NCBI GenBank assembly: GCA_947451105.1
Contig: CANFXY010000004.1
Coordinates: forward strand, 1-41,586
Source: Bacteroidota bacterium
GTDB taxonomy: Bacteria > Bacteroidota > Bacteroidia > NS11-12g > UBA955
Length of the DNA: 41,586 nt
Reading direction: 5' to 3'
Shown: positions 1 to 7,211 of the stretch, piece by piece
How positions within the stretch are numbered: position 1 is the first letter of the stretch
Layout of the letters: every line of letters begins with the position of its first letter
Position numbers and translations under genes: made by a program
The notes under the pieces: model-generated
Databases searched by the model: none
Seen by the model: only the letters and a program-made list of their open reading frames with translations
Told to the model about the DNA's origin: nothing

Positions 1-225
1 CAACCTCGCATCATGAATTCTATACTCAAAGGCATAATATTCGCCTAGCTCAGAATCCTGTTCTTGGTTATTAAATCCAAACCTATATTTACTCGTATCT
101 GCACCATCAGAGTAGGCGTATTGGAGCTCTGGAATAGAACTGCCGAAGGTAGAACTATACAAATTGCTTCTTTTTATAGAAGGGCTTTGTTTGGGGACAC
201 TTGCAAAGTTTGCAGATTTGTACAT
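1..225 (-). CDS. Orphan RHS tip, N-terminal part (runs off the left edge)
   Basis: The ATG is at 225-223 and 75 codons run to base 1 without a stop. The peptide starts MYKSANFASVPK and contains the RHS-core junction GSSIPELQYAYSDG followed by YRFGFNNQEQD and YRIHDARL, the usual RHS repeat-associated core signature. It is collinear, without gaps, with the first 75 residues of the orphan tip starting at 2232, so it is a sister cassette whose toxin part lies outside the window. It has no signal peptide. RHS cores normally form the end of a cocoon that carries a variable C-terminal toxin; here only the end of the core is present, with its own start codon and promoter. Its toxin type cannot be seen. 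Confidence 0.7.
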   Translation of the reverse strand, partial: MYKSANFASVPKQSPSIKRSNLYSSTFGSSIPELQYAYSDGADTSKYRFGFNNQEQDSELGEYYAFEYRIHDARL

Positions 226-241
226 CTAATGGCTAGCTTTG
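209..241 (+). promoter_or_regulatory. Candidate Bacteroidota promoter facing the recombinase remnant
   Basis: TTTG at 209-212, a 21-nt spacer and TAGCTTTG at 234-241 match the Bacteroidota -33/-7 pattern TTTG...TAnnTTTG. The same boxes at the same spacing recur 2007 bp to the right in front of the intact recombinase. Here the promoter has lost its gene and would fire toward the 3' end of the lipoprotein gene at 492-1175. Confidence 0.5.
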
Positions 242-244
242 AAT

Positions 245-276
245 CAAAAATAATAGGTAATTATGACAAAAGCAAA
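245..276 (-). promoter_or_regulatory. Candidate promoter of the left RHS tip
   Basis: On the minus strand, TTTG (276-273), a 20-nt spacer and TATTTTTG (252-245) lie just upstream of the ATG at 225. The -33 box sits in codons 4-5 of the recombinase remnant. The arrangement is identical in the right copy. Confidence 0.55.
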
Positions 277-294
277 CCACTTACTCCCCATTAA
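263..294 (+). pseudogene. 5' remnant of a tyrosine recombinase gene
   Basis: The reading frame from ATG 263 gives MTKANHLLPI, matching MTKTNQLIPL at the start of the intact recombinase at 2270. After about ten codons the similarity ends, and the frame runs on unrelated residues to a stop at 380-382. It is a truncated copy left at a cassette boundary rather than a functional small gene. It still carries the -33 box of the neighbouring RHS-tip promoter, which may be why it persists. Confidence 0.6.
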
Positions 295-355
295 CTATTT
301 TGTTTTAAATTGGGTAGTTTATGCATATGGCGTAAGATTATCTACAAATACAAAT

Positions 356-497
356 CTAAAACATTGTTGCTTGAAATTTTGAAACAAAATTGCATAATAC
401 TCTAATTGAATCATTTTGGCCTGAGTTACTTAGCCAATGATCATAATTTAGATAATTAATAAAATCTATATATTCATTTTCAAAAAAAGTCTTACTC
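356..497 (-). pseudogene. Possible start-less peptide relic after the lipoprotein gene
   Basis: Directly after the lipoprotein stop, another minus-strand frame stays open for about 46 codons to a TAG at 358-356. It reads plausibly as protein (for example ENEYIDFINYLNYDHWLSNS) but has no start codon and is preceded by an in-frame stop. It could be the 3' end of an older cassette gene, or chance. No family was recognised. Confidence 0.2.
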
Positions 498-1175
498 TTT
501 AATTATCCTCATTATTCCATTGTTTGCATTTAGTTCGTATACGACAGGTTTCTCATAAGTTAAAAATTGATAGTACTTTTTCAATTCGCCCCCATCTTTT
601 ATTAATAAAACTTCAACTTTAATAGCTTCATTTTTCCTAAAATAAACTGGCTCGCTGTAATCTGAGAGTTTGTATTTTAAATAATTATATTCATAAAAAA
701 GTTGATCAACAATAGAATCATTAAAATACTTTGTGACATTTACTTTCATTAAATCTACCCCTTGATCACCAATTTTATTATTGAATGTTACTCGAAATCG
801 AGAATGATAATTGACAATGTAAGTGGTGTCATTATTTTTAAAGTCAAAGTAAAATCTTTGAAATCCTTCTGTGCTTTTATCACTATAACAAACTTGGAAT
901 TTTTTTAAAAAGTTTTTGTCCAAATTCTTCTTAGAAATATGTATAACCCCATGCCTATCTGGGGAAAATTGTATCCCTTTTTTTAAATCTTCTTCATTTG
1001 GATAAATTTCATTGTATTCAATAATTTTACAGCAATATTCTTTTAAGATCTTAAAATCGTCATGGTTTAAAAATTTCATAGAAATCGTATCACTGTTATA
1101 CTTTTGTATGTTTACAGCAACTTTTTTTTCTCCGGCATTACAAGCGGATAGGATTATCAAAAATATATATTTCAT
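492..1175 (-). CDS. Putative lipoprotein, candidate immunity protein of the RHS-caspase tip
   Basis: 227 aa. The N-terminus MKYIFLIILSAC is a short lipoprotein signal with a good lipobox (LSAC, lipidated Cys at residue 12). The mature part is charged and has no family I recognise. The gene begins 13 nt after the stop of the RHS-tip gene on the same strand, so the two are probably co-transcribed from the tip promoter at 2252-2283. Genes directly downstream of RHS C-terminal toxins are usually their immunity genes; the second RHS-caspase tip in this window is likewise followed at once by a probable lipoprotein. Immunity is inferred from position only; an accessory secretion or surface protein is also possible. 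Confidence 0.6.
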   Translation of the reverse strand: MKYIFLIILSACNAGEKKVAVNIQKYNSDTISMKFLNHDDFKILKEYCCKIIEYNEIYPNEEDLKKGIQFSPDRHGVIHISKKNLDKNFLKKFQVCYSDKSTEGFQRFYFDFKNNDTTYIVNYHSRFRVTFNNKIGDQGVDLMKVNVTKYFNDSIVDQLFYEYNYLKYKLSDYSEPVYFRKNEAIKVEVLLIKDGGELKKYYQFLTYEKPVVYELNANNGIMRIIKE

Positions 1176-1188
1176 TTTTTATAGTTTT

Positions 1189-2232
1189 TTACTTCACTAT
1201 ATAATCATCCATACTAATTTCTTTGCCAATTATTGTCTCTTTGACTTCATAAGTAATAATCTCTTTTGTAATTGTTTTTTTTACTTTATCATCCTTCCAT
1301 ATTTCCCACCAACTTTTTTCTGGATTTTTAACCCATATCTCTTCCGTTACTGTAGTAACAACCTTTACTTTTGTTAATTTCACAAAATTACCTTCGCCTA
1401 CGATTTTGAATTTTCCATTTGCATTTTTTGGATCAATCATTGCCATTGTGCCAGTTGCTGCAATTACAGTGGCACCGGTTTCTAAACACAATTCTTTGGC
1501 AAATGAATTCCCAATGACATATGCACCTGAATTTGCAGTGTTACATGCATTTAAAAAAAATGTTGTATTGGATGTAAACTTTATCAACCCCGATTGTAAA
1601 TTTTCTTTAAGTAATAAAATAGTTTGAGTGTAAAAACCTTTTTGATCTTGCATCAATAATCCTGAAGCATCTCCATGCCCAAAATAGGCAATGTATGAGA
1701 TTGAACCATTATTTTTAGTTTCATTAATCAGAGTAGCTATTATTTCTTGAGCTGTCGTTACTTGACTATAATTAAACCCAAATAATTTACTAATTCTTTG
1801 ACCTTGTTTTTTAAACATTTTTACATTAGTAGCACTGTAATGATTATTGCCAGGGGTATTATATAGCTCAATTGGAACACTTCCAGATAATGCAACTTTT
1901 TCTAGACCTTCCAAATCTATACATCTAACTACATCATTTTCAGCAAAAGCATAAGTACTATTCCAGGAATATTCCATACTCAAAGGATCTACACTCAAAA
2001 ATCTCCCCAACCTCGCATCATGAATTCTATACTCAAAGGCATAGTATTCGCCCAATTCTGCATCTTGTTCTTGATTATTAAACCCAAACCTATATTTACT
2101 CGTATCTGCCCCGTCAGAGTAAGCATATTGGAGCTCTGGAATAGAACTGCCGAAGGGAGGGTAATACAAAGTTGTCCGTTTCGATGAAGTGCTTGGTTTT
2201 AGTGTACTTACAAAATTTGCAATTTTGAACAT
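1189..2232 (-). CDS. Orphan RHS tip with C-terminal caspase-like (CHAT/C80-type fold) domain
   Basis: 347 aa from ATG 2232. Residues 1-27 are a short leader (MFKIANFVSTLK...). Residues 28-110 are the end of an RHS core: PFGSSIPELQYAYSDG, YRFGFNNQEQD, RIHDARLGRFLSVDP and FAENDVVRCIDLEGLE, a degraded form of the usual NNP...DPDG ending. Residues ~115-270 look like a caspase-fold peptidase: hydrophobic strand then His186 (IAYFGHGD), and strand then Cys230 (FFLNACNTANSG), the expected His/Cys dyad. A basic, Lys/Thr-rich tail follows. There is no signal peptide and no upstream RHS body, so it is a free-standing tip. It is divergent from the recombinase at 2270 with 37 bp between starts, and is followed by a lipoprotein gene. 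The peptidase call rests on motif spacing by eye. Confidence 0.7.
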   Translation of the reverse strand: MFKIANFVSTLKPSTSSKRTTLYYPPFGSSIPELQYAYSDGADTSKYRFGFNNQEQDAELGEYYAFEYRIHDARLGRFLSVDPLSMEYSWNSTYAFAENDVVRCIDLEGLEKVALSGSVPIELYNTPGNNHYSATNVKMFKKQGQRISKLFGFNYSQVTTAQEIIATLINETKNNGSISYIAYFGHGDASGLLMQDQKGFYTQTILLLKENLQSGLIKFTSNTTFFLNACNTANSGAYVIGNSFAKELCLETGATVIAATGTMAMIDPKNANGKFKIVGEGNFVKLTKVKVVTTVTEEIWVKNPEKSWWEIWKDDKVKKTITKEIITYEVKETIIGKEISMDDYIVK

Positions 2233-2248
2233 CTTTGGGCTAGCTTTG
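2216..2248 (+). promoter_or_regulatory. Candidate promoter of the tyrosine recombinase
   Basis: TTTG at 2216-2219, 21 nt, then TAGCTTTG at 2241-2248 fit the Bacteroidota -33/-7 consensus, 22 nt before ATG 2270. The -33 box lies inside the first codons of the divergent RHS-tip gene. It is conserved in the left repeat copy. Confidence 0.55.
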
Positions 2249-2251
2249 ACT

Positions 2252-2283
2252 CAAAAATAATATGTAAATATGACAAAAACAAA
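2252..2283 (-). promoter_or_regulatory. Candidate promoter of the RHS-caspase tip
   Basis: On the minus strand, TTTG (2283-2280), 20 nt and TATTTTTG (2259-2252) precede the ATG at 2232. The -33 box overlaps recombinase codons 4-5, so the two divergent promoters interleave and each reaches into the other's gene. Expression of the two genes may therefore be mutually exclusive or co-regulated. Confidence 0.55.
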
Positions 2284-3316
2284 CCAATTAATCCCTCTTA
2301 CTCAATTGTATCAAAAGTATGTAGATGAAACCACAAAGGGAAAAAGATTACAGAAAAACGGCAAAATAGTTAACCAATCTACAATAAGGTCATATAATGT
2401 TTTATTGAATAATATTAAATTGTATGAATCTAATTCAAAAGAAACTTTCGTTATTAATGTTAACTACAAATACAGTAAGAGACTGTTTGATTTAGAAAAA
2501 AGAAAATATCATAAGTTTTATATAAAATTTACTGACTTTCTTTATCAAAAAGGATGCACAGATAACTATGTAGGAATTTTGATTAAATATCTCCGTTCAT
2601 TTTTTAATTACTTGAACGAAAACAAAGGTTATAATACAGGCTTATTTTACAAAGAATTCTATATTAGAAAAGAAGAAATACCTGTTATTGTTTTAAATAT
2701 GATGCAGCTAAAACTTTTAATTTCAAATCGAGAATTCGAATCTAAATTACCAAAGCATCTTATGACAACTAAAGACTTATTTGTTTTTGGGTGTACAGTC
2801 GGGCTAAGATTTTCTGATTTGATTTCACTTAAGAAGAAAAATCTAATCATAGATGAAAACAAATACTATATTGTGTCACGCTCATTAAAAACCTCTACAG
2901 ATACTAGAATCAAATTACCCGAATATGCGAGAGATATATTAATCAAATACAAAACTAATCCTAAAAATCTACTTCCCACTATTTCACTAAACCAATTCAA
3001 TAAAAACCTAAAAGATATTGGTCTTATTGCGGGATGGACTTATGAAGTTGGAAAAGAAAGGTGTCGCAGAGGAGTCAGGAAGGAAATTAAAAATAATGGT
3101 AAGACCTACCGATTTTGTGACTTAATATCAAGTCATATCATGAGAAGAACTGCAATAACAACATTATTAATCCATGGCATGCCTGAGCCATTGGTGAGAA
3201 AGATCTCTGGCCATGCTCCGGGTAGCAAAGAATTTTACAAATACGTCCAATATTCTGAATCTTTTCTCGATAAAGAAACGGATAGAGTTTTTGATCTTGT
3301 GATGAGTATATATTGA
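2270..3316 (+). CDS. Tyrosine recombinase (phage-integrase family)
   Basis: 348 aa, normal length for a XerC/D-like recombinase. Residues ~1-120 form the helical core-binding domain. The catalytic domain shows Arg180 (TVGLRFSDL), Lys207 (RSLKTSTDTRIKL), His289-x-x-Arg292 (SSHIMRRTAI), His315 (KISGHAPGS) and the nucleophile Tyr323 or Tyr325 (EFYKYV). All active-site residues are present, so it should be active. It cuts and rejoins DNA at paired sites, used by integrases, integrons and Xer systems. It is divergent from the RHS-tip gene, and a fragment of an identical arrangement lies 2007 bp to the left. It probably acts on these cassettes, but no att site can be proved from this sequence. It is not part of a visible prophage. 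Confidence 0.9.
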   Translation: MTKTNQLIPLTQLYQKYVDETTKGKRLQKNGKIVNQSTIRSYNVLLNNIKLYESNSKETFVINVNYKYSKRLFDLEKRKYHKFYIKFTDFLYQKGCTDNYVGILIKYLRSFFNYLNENKGYNTGLFYKEFYIRKEEIPVIVLNMMQLKLLISNREFESKLPKHLMTTKDLFVFGCTVGLRFSDLISLKKKNLIIDENKYYIVSRSLKTSTDTRIKLPEYARDILIKYKTNPKNLLPTISLNQFNKNLKDIGLIAGWTYEVGKERCRRGVRKEIKNNGKTYRFCDLISSHIMRRTAITTLLIHGMPEPLVRKISGHAPGSKEFYKYVQYSESFLDKETDRVFDLVMSIY

Positions 3317-3374
3317 ACTTTTTTCTTGCATAAATCTAACAAATCGGTTTAATTTGAATAAAATAAACTAAACT

Positions 3375-5762
3375 ATGCGACAGTTGCTTTTATTTGCTTT
3401 TATTAGTAGTGCAACTTTAATTCATGCTCAAATTATAACGAAGTCAATTCCAATAATTGATACTTCTACGAATAGGATCAAAGTTTTAGGCTTTAAAAGC
3501 ACCCCATTTGACACCTCAAGCCTCTTTAATAAGAATTCTAAATTCAAGCAAAGAACCCACCAATTCGCTGACTCGCAAATTTTAGAAAAGCAAAAAAGCA
3601 AAGTTAGAATTACAACTGAAGCTCAAAACACCTTTGGGTTAAATAAAAAAAGAGAATTTCTAGAAAAAATAAAGGCAAAAATCCCACCCAAAGAGAACCT
3701 CTTTAAATTCTCATTGCAATTGCGTTCAGAATCTTTTGCAACCAATGCTCAGAATCCAATGCAAAGAAATGAGTTGATGTATAGCAGATTGTATGTCAGT
3801 CCGAAGTTTACATTGCTAGGATTGCCATTTACATCAAATTTGTTCTATACCACTGAGTCTAATAATACCTATAAGAATAACTATTTTGCATTTAGACTGG
3901 ATGTCAATAGTCTCAGACAATCGGCTGCAGAGCAAATGCAAAAAGAGATTGATGAAATAAACAAATTAGACAGATTACGTCAATTAGATATCAATGCTAA
4001 ATCGATCGAGTCAGATAAAATCAATCAGCAATTAGAATTGCTTAAAAAACAAGTGCCTGATTACGACAATTGGCAACAAACATTAAAGCAAGAGGCTGAA
4101 AGAAAGGTTAACGAGAAACTAGAATGCGAGAAAAAGGCATTAGAAGAAAAACTCAAAACCGCATCAGAAAATGAGAAAGAAAAATTGATACAGGCTTATG
4201 AGCACAAGAAAGACTCAATGGTGTCGACTATTAAGCAGTCAATAAATGATTCTATAAATGATTTAAAGGTTAAAACGAGAAAACAGGTTGATACTTCTAA
4301 ATTAAATAAGTTACTGGCACTAGAAGAACAATATAAGACTCTACAAAAGCAAAAAGAAAAACTAGAACTTCTGCGCAAAGCTGATACGACTGGTATGGCT
4401 TCTAAAATTGCAGGAATTCGGAATCCTAAAAATATAAGAGATCAAATGAAGTCTGGTATGCCAAATCAAGGTCTTTTGAAAAGTGTCTTGGCAGTTGATA
4501 GGTTTGGTATTGGTTTGACTGGTGCCATGTATACGGATTTTACTTTAAGTAACATGTCATTGAAAGGAGTTGATATTGGAGTCAGTAAGAAAAAGTACTT
4601 TTGGGATGCAACAATTGGAAAAACAACTAAGCAATTCTTATTGCCTTTTTCTACAAGTAAAATAGTATATAATCGACCCACAGGCGCACTCCGATTTGGA
4701 ATAGGTTCCAGGAGTTCAGATTTTGTAGCACTCACTTATTTTTCTGCATTTGATTTAAATACAATTGATTCATTCTCCCCCAATGTAAATAATTCGGTAT
4801 TGAGTATTGGGGGTAAACTTAGTTTATTAAAAGGATTGGCAGTTGAAGGAGAATGGGCCCAAAGCCAATACAAAGAACATTATCACTATAAGGTTATTAC
4901 CACAAATACGTCAAACAATATATCAGCGAATGGCACCATGTCATATCAATTAAAAGCTGTTCAACAGGCTGGCAAAAATACAAAGTTTGAAATACAAACA
5001 CGTCAAGTGGGAGCAGCGTTTAGGACAATAGGAAACCCGTTTTTAAGGAGAAACTTTAGAGAACTTGAGTCAAAAGTTGAGCAATTGTTTTTTAAGCAGA
5101 AAATTAAATTTTCAGCAAGTTACAAAGAAATGCGAGACAACCTTAATGAGTTAAATATCACTACCAACAGAATAAAGGGCTATGGATTGAAACTAAATAC
5201 CTCTTTTGACAAATACCCAAACTTGATGTTAAGTTATAGTCCGTATATCCAAGGGAACAACCACCCGGATAGTTTATATAGAACCAATAATCAATTTTCA
5301 ATAACTACGGCAACAATAAACTATAAAAAGAGGTATAAAATTTACAATTGGGTTGGATTGGTCAATTACACAAAATCAACCATGGAAATTGGAGATAAAG
5401 GGCAAGTAGCATATAAAAACATAAGTACCACCCATTCGATTCAAGTTGGTCAAAGACATAACATGCTCTTGTCTTTTTTTAGAAACATTACTGCACCATT
5501 TGTCGATTCTTTAAATTCAAATTCAGTTCAAGTAAGTTATAATTATCTTGCTAAAAAAGGGCTATCAATTGGCCTGCAAACTGATTATTTAAAATACAAG
5601 AACAATGCATTCAAGCAAGGTGTTGGAATAGTTGCAACATCTACAATTTTAAAGAATCTTTCAATTTCAGGTATTGTGCGATATGACAAAATCGATGGAT
5701 TGTGGAAGTTGGAAAATAAAAATGTTTTTACAGGGAAAATGGTTTTGGTGTGGAGGTGGTAG
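3375..5762 (+). CDS. Putative outer-membrane beta-barrel protein with coiled-coil region
   Basis: 795 aa. A signal peptide ends near residue 18 (LIHA|Q). Residues ~60-120 are Lys-rich. From ~110 there are beta-strand-like segments (FKFSLQLRSESF), then a long Glu/Lys/Gln coiled coil at roughly 180-330, then alternating hydrophobic strands through to the final aromatic residue (KMVLVWRW), a typical barrel ending recognised by the BAM machinery. I do not recognise the family. It lies 58 bp downstream of the recombinase on the same strand and may be read from the same transcript or from its own promoter. Whether it serves export or display of RHS proteins is unknown. Confidence 0.6.
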   Translation: MRQLLLFAFISSATLIHAQIITKSIPIIDTSTNRIKVLGFKSTPFDTSSLFNKNSKFKQRTHQFADSQILEKQKSKVRITTEAQNTFGLNKKREFLEKIKAKIPPKENLFKFSLQLRSESFATNAQNPMQRNELMYSRLYVSPKFTLLGLPFTSNLFYTTESNNTYKNNYFAFRLDVNSLRQSAAEQMQKEIDEINKLDRLRQLDINAKSIESDKINQQLELLKKQVPDYDNWQQTLKQEAERKVNEKLECEKKALEEKLKTASENEKEKLIQAYEHKKDSMVSTIKQSINDSINDLKVKTRKQVDTSKLNKLLALEEQYKTLQKQKEKLELLRKADTTGMASKIAGIRNPKNIRDQMKSGMPNQGLLKSVLAVDRFGIGLTGAMYTDFTLSNMSLKGVDIGVSKKKYFWDATIGKTTKQFLLPFSTSKIVYNRPTGALRFGIGSRSSDFVALTYFSAFDLNTIDSFSPNVNNSVLSIGGKLSLLKGLAVEGEWAQSQYKEHYHYKVITTNTSNNISANGTMSYQLKAVQQAGKNTKFEIQTRQVGAAFRTIGNPFLRRNFRELESKVEQLFFKQKIKFSASYKEMRDNLNELNITTNRIKGYGLKLNTSFDKYPNLMLSYSPYIQGNNHPDSLYRTNNQFSITTATINYKKRYKIYNWVGLVNYTKSTMEIGDKGQVAYKNISTTHSIQVGQRHNMLLSFFRNITAPFVDSLNSNSVQVSYNYLAKKGLSIGLQTDYLKYKNNAFKQGVGIVATSTILKNLSISGIVRYDKIDGLWKLENKNVFTGKMVLVWRW

Positions 5763-5928
5763 TATTAATAAGGTTTAAGAATTGCTTTTATAAATTCTAG
5801 TTTTCATTTCATTTAACAATAAGTAAGATGAGTATATTTATTCATGAAATGTGCTTTTTTAAAATACGATTCTATAAAAACAAAATGCATACCTCAATTG
5901 GTGGTATTTCATAATCAAATAAACCAAA

Positions 5929-6051
5929 ATGACGATTGCATTATTGAATATACTTTTACATTCCAATGTTGAAGTACTTTACCGGTTTGTACATGATAAT
6001 CATCAAATTGAATTAATTGACGAATCTTTAAAAATGAAAAGAAATATTTAA
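5929..6051 (+). CDS. Small hypothetical ORF (40 aa)
   Basis: ATG 5929 to TAA 6051 encodes a peptide starting MTIALLNILLHSNVEVLYRF and ending SLKMKRNI. The hydrophobic/charged pattern resembles a protein fragment more than random sequence, but no family is recognised and no clear promoter is seen. It could be the tail of a decayed gene, given the transposase relic just downstream. Confidence 0.2.
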   Translation: MTIALLNILLHSNVEVLYRFVHDNHQIELIDESLKMKRNI

Positions 6052-6115
6052 AATTTACCTAAATAAGTACATTTATATTACAAACTAGTCATCAATTTTG
6101 AACTTAAAATATCAA

Positions 6116-6165
6116 TCACTTTTAGAGGGGCAATTTGGACTGAATTTAGAGGGTCGGTTTGGGGT
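6116..6165. repeat. Two imperfect direct repeats, possible insertion-sequence end
   Basis: Two adjacent ~23-bp units share the pattern TTTAGAGGG(G/T)C(A/G)(A/G)TTTGG. Multiple subterminal repeats of this kind (GGTCAGTTTG-like) occur at the ends of IS21-type elements in Bacteroidota. Here they abut a transposase relic, so this is probably the surviving end of a dead element. The match is from memory, not a search. Confidence 0.35.
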
Positions 6166-6167
6166 AA

Positions 6168-6344
6168 TTATGCAATATAGCCAAGATCTCGCATCCATCT
6201 TAATAATCGACCGTGGTCAGACTTACCAGTATACTTTCTCCAAATATAATCCTTGCTCGAACCACTGGATAAATTATCCTTAATAACTTCATTCTTGTCT
6301 TGGCCAGTAAAATATCTGACTGATTTGGGTATTATATTTTTTCT
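6168..6344 (-). pseudogene. Relic of a transposase/helix-turn-helix (orfA-type) gene
   Basis: In one minus-strand frame, ending at the TAA at 6170-6168, the translation reads SVRYFTGQDKNEVIKDNL then IWRKYTGKSDHGRLLRWMRDLGYI. This resembles the short helix-turn-helix first ORF of IS3/IS21-like elements (x-KYG-x-x-G-x-x-x-ILRWLRxLG). The frame starts after a stop with no good start codon, and no second transposase ORF follows. It is therefore a remnant. It shows that insertion elements once acted between the two toxin loci. Confidence 0.5.
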
Positions 6345-6494
6345 TCATATTTACTTTTTTTTGTGTAAACCTATTTTAGGACAAGACAATCGGCAGCGAG
6401 GGTCAAATAAAAAAAGCAAAAATATTATGTTTGTTTTAACTTTACTAGGTCTGTTTGACCTTAATTTCAGAAGTAAAGAAATGCTAATTTCTGT

Positions 6495-7187
6495 TTATAA
6501 TATTAAATCAAATAATTTATAGTAAAAAATATCAAGATATAATGAATTTCCTATGGATCTTTTGTAACTTTTATTTTCCTCATTAGGAGGATTTGTCCCA
6601 ATATACTTACTTCCAAAATAATATTTAAAAACGGGAATAAAGCTGCAGCTATCATAATCTATATAATACAAATAATTATATGCTTTTTTGGGAGATGATT
6701 TTAATTCAAGCTTACCTATATCTCCATTTAAAATCTTAATTTTCAAATCATCAATATTCAACAATTCAATTCTATTCTCGAAAAACAACGGGTACATTTC
6801 ATTATTTTTATTAATCTCGATAGCTTTATGTAAAACGCACTTTTCTAATCCTTTTTTAAATATAATCATCCTTACAAGCTCCCCAAATTTGTAGGTGCAA
6901 AATAACATTGTAGAGTCTTCATGATAAATATATTTGTTATTATTGTTCTCTATGACATAATCTTCAAACAATAACTCAGCTTCTTTTTTATAAAAAAATT
7001 GGTATTTATATTCTTTTGAATTATGAAATACAAGATTGATTTTTACTGGGTAACAATTTTCGTTTATTGCAGTGTCAGTTGGCTCCAACAGGAATGTGTT
7101 AAAATAATTAGAAGATTTATTCATACTAGTTTTAACTTGACAAAAGCTAAAAACAAAAATACTAAAAAAGAATATATTTATTTTCAT
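6495..7187 (-). CDS. Putative lipoprotein, candidate immunity partner of the STAND-RHS-caspase protein
   Basis: 230 aa from ATG 7187; a TTG 21 nt upstream would add seven residues. The N-terminus MKINIFFFSIFVFSFCQVK is a hydrophobic signal ending in Cys; Phe before Cys makes the lipobox atypical, so simple periplasmic export is an alternative. The mature part is Lys/Asn/Tyr-rich with several Cys and no known family. It starts 24 nt after the stop of the large upstream gene on the same strand. Its position after an RHS-caspase tip parallels the lipoprotein at 492-1175, though the two sequences do not look closely related. This supports, without proving, a role as toxin-specific immunity protein. 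Confidence 0.55.
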   Translation of the reverse strand: MKINIFFFSIFVFSFCQVKTSMNKSSNYFNTFLLEPTDTAINENCYPVKINLVFHNSKEYKYQFFYKKEAELLFEDYVIENNNNKYIYHEDSTMLFCTYKFGELVRMIIFKKGLEKCVLHKAIEINKNNEMYPLFFENRIELLNIDDLKIKILNGDIGKLELKSSPKKAYNYLYYIDYDSCSFIPVFKYYFGSKYIGTNPPNEENKSYKRSIGNSLYLDIFYYKLFDLIL

Positions 7188-7211
7188 ATAATTTTGGAAT
7201 TTATTCAATAA

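Larger units (their letters stand above)
1..294. repeat. Left copy of the RHS-tip/recombinase junction repeat
   Basis: Bases 1-294 align with 2008-2301 at a constant offset of 2007 and with no insertion or deletion. The aligned region covers the 5' end of an RHS tip, the 37-bp divergent intergenic region, and the first ~10 codons of a tyrosine recombinase. Similarity stops at about 294, where the left copy leaves the recombinase sequence. The left end of the repeat is not visible because the window begins inside it. Confidence 0.85.
2008..2301. repeat. Right copy of the RHS-tip/recombinase junction repeat
   Basis: This partner of the 1-294 repeat lies at a constant offset of 2007 bp. It includes the RHS core end, both divergent promoters and the beginning of the intact recombinase gene. 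Everything between the two repeat copies (295-2007) is one toxin-plus-lipoprotein cassette. Confidence 0.85.
5763..6494. other. Non-coding stretch with small ORF and transposase relic
   Basis: This 732-bp gap separates the outer-membrane protein gene from the convergent lipoprotein gene. Just after the stop at 5762, a weak hairpin (AGAATT 5778-5783 with AATTCT 5793-5798) precedes a T-rich run and could be a poor terminator. Further on there is a 40-codon ORF, two insertion-element-like direct repeats and a degraded transposase helix-turn-helix frame, listed separately. Confidence 0.5.

Noticed and set aside
64..294. Plus-strand 76-aa ORF
   Set aside because: It is antisense to the RHS tip, whose minus-strand frame is conserved with the copy at 2008-2232.
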